From: Sedimentimonas flavescens
GTDB taxonomy: Bacteria; Pseudomonadota; Alphaproteobacteria; Rhodobacterales; Rhodobacteraceae
DNA length: 43,411 nt
NCBI RefSeq assembly: GCF_019264375.1
Contig: NZ_JAHVAI010000018.1
Coordinates: forward strand, 1-43,411
Direction of reading: 5' to 3'
Shown: piece after piece, positions 43,336 to 43,411 of the stretch
Position numbering within the stretch: position 1 is the first letter of the stretch
Layout of the letters: the number at the start of each line of letters is the position of its first letter
Position numbers and translations under genes: made by a program
Notes under the pieces: model-generated
What the model saw: only the letters and a program-made list of their open reading frames with translations
Told to the model about the DNA's origin: nothing
Database searches by the model: none

Positions 43336-43411
43336 TGAATAGCCCCGCGTTTTCTAGACGCCTTCGGGTCTCAGTTTCCGCTGCCGTTCGAACTCGACGG
43401 GCGACAGCATC
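43336..43411 (-). mobile_element. Right end of an IS3-family element with the transposase C-terminus
   Basis: On the minus strand the frame entering from the window edge reads MLSPVEFERQRKLRPEGV and stops at TAG (43354-43356). The SPVEFER phrase near the C-terminus is typical of IS3-family OrfB transposases. After 17 more bases the element ends with GGGGCTATTCA at 43336, giving the TG...CA ends of the family. The main part lies beyond the window. It has interrupted the nhaA gene. Confidence 0.8.

Overview
This looks like chromosomal or large-plasmid DNA of an alphaproteobacterium, most likely a marine Rhodobacteraceae (roseobacter-type) species. The coding is GC-rich, genes are packed with ATGA and TGATG overlaps, and the products read like that family's. 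Both window ends fall inside insertion-sequence-like DNA. Positions 1-72 look like the left end of an IS3-type element. Positions 43336-43411 hold the tail of an IS3-type transposase that has cut off an nhaA gene. The window is therefore probably accessory DNA whose edges were set by repeated elements.

Region 1 (about 170-14270) is an energy and ion module on the minus strand. It holds a complete arginine deiminase set in the order YfcC-type antiporter, arcA, ornithine carbamoyltransferase and carbamate kinase. It also holds a complete nine-gene N-ATPase operon, atpDCQRBEFAG. Fermenting arginine would give ATP, ornithine and ammonia, and the N-ATPase could spend that ATP to expel Na+ or H+. 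The two operons are separated by a two-gene cassette: a tail-anchored protein and an NTF2-like protein. The whole block is flanked by two direct copies of a small cupin gene and its leader. The left copy is broken and the right copy is intact.

Region 2 (14074-20658) reads as envelope and proteostasis stress functions: the intact cupin, a DUF883/ElaB-like protein, a YqjE-like membrane protein, a short-chain dehydrogenase, a three-gene MacAB-like ABC exporter, and a CbpA-type DnaJ with its modulator CbpM.

Region 3 (about 21000-35610) is a mobile-element-like block. It contains an HTH protein, a TrbM-like secreted protein, a ParDE toxin-antitoxin pair with a palindromic operator, and a VirB-type type IV secretion operon (B1, B2, B3, B4, a lipoprotein, a VirB5/transglycosylase chimera, B5, B8, B9, B10, B11, an unknown, B6). 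A 30-base promoter-like element is repeated almost exactly in front of the TrbM-like gene and the virB operon. No relaxase or VirD4 coupling protein is present. Just downstream of virB6 lies a decayed 3' half of an initiator tRNA gene, a plausible integration scar.

Region 4 (35821-42941) opens with a second copy of the two-gene cassette. It continues with a co-directional cluster of ten genes: small unknown proteins, a secreted protein made of seven cysteine-paired repeats, a transglutaminase-like protein that seems to lack its catalytic histidine, HflK and HflC, a small helical protein and a small zinc-ribbon protein. Two kinds of short motif recur among otherwise unrelated proteins of this cluster, which suggests they act together. 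I regard this HflKC-centred cluster plus the duplicated cassette as the best candidate for an undescribed system. Its function is not known from the sequence.
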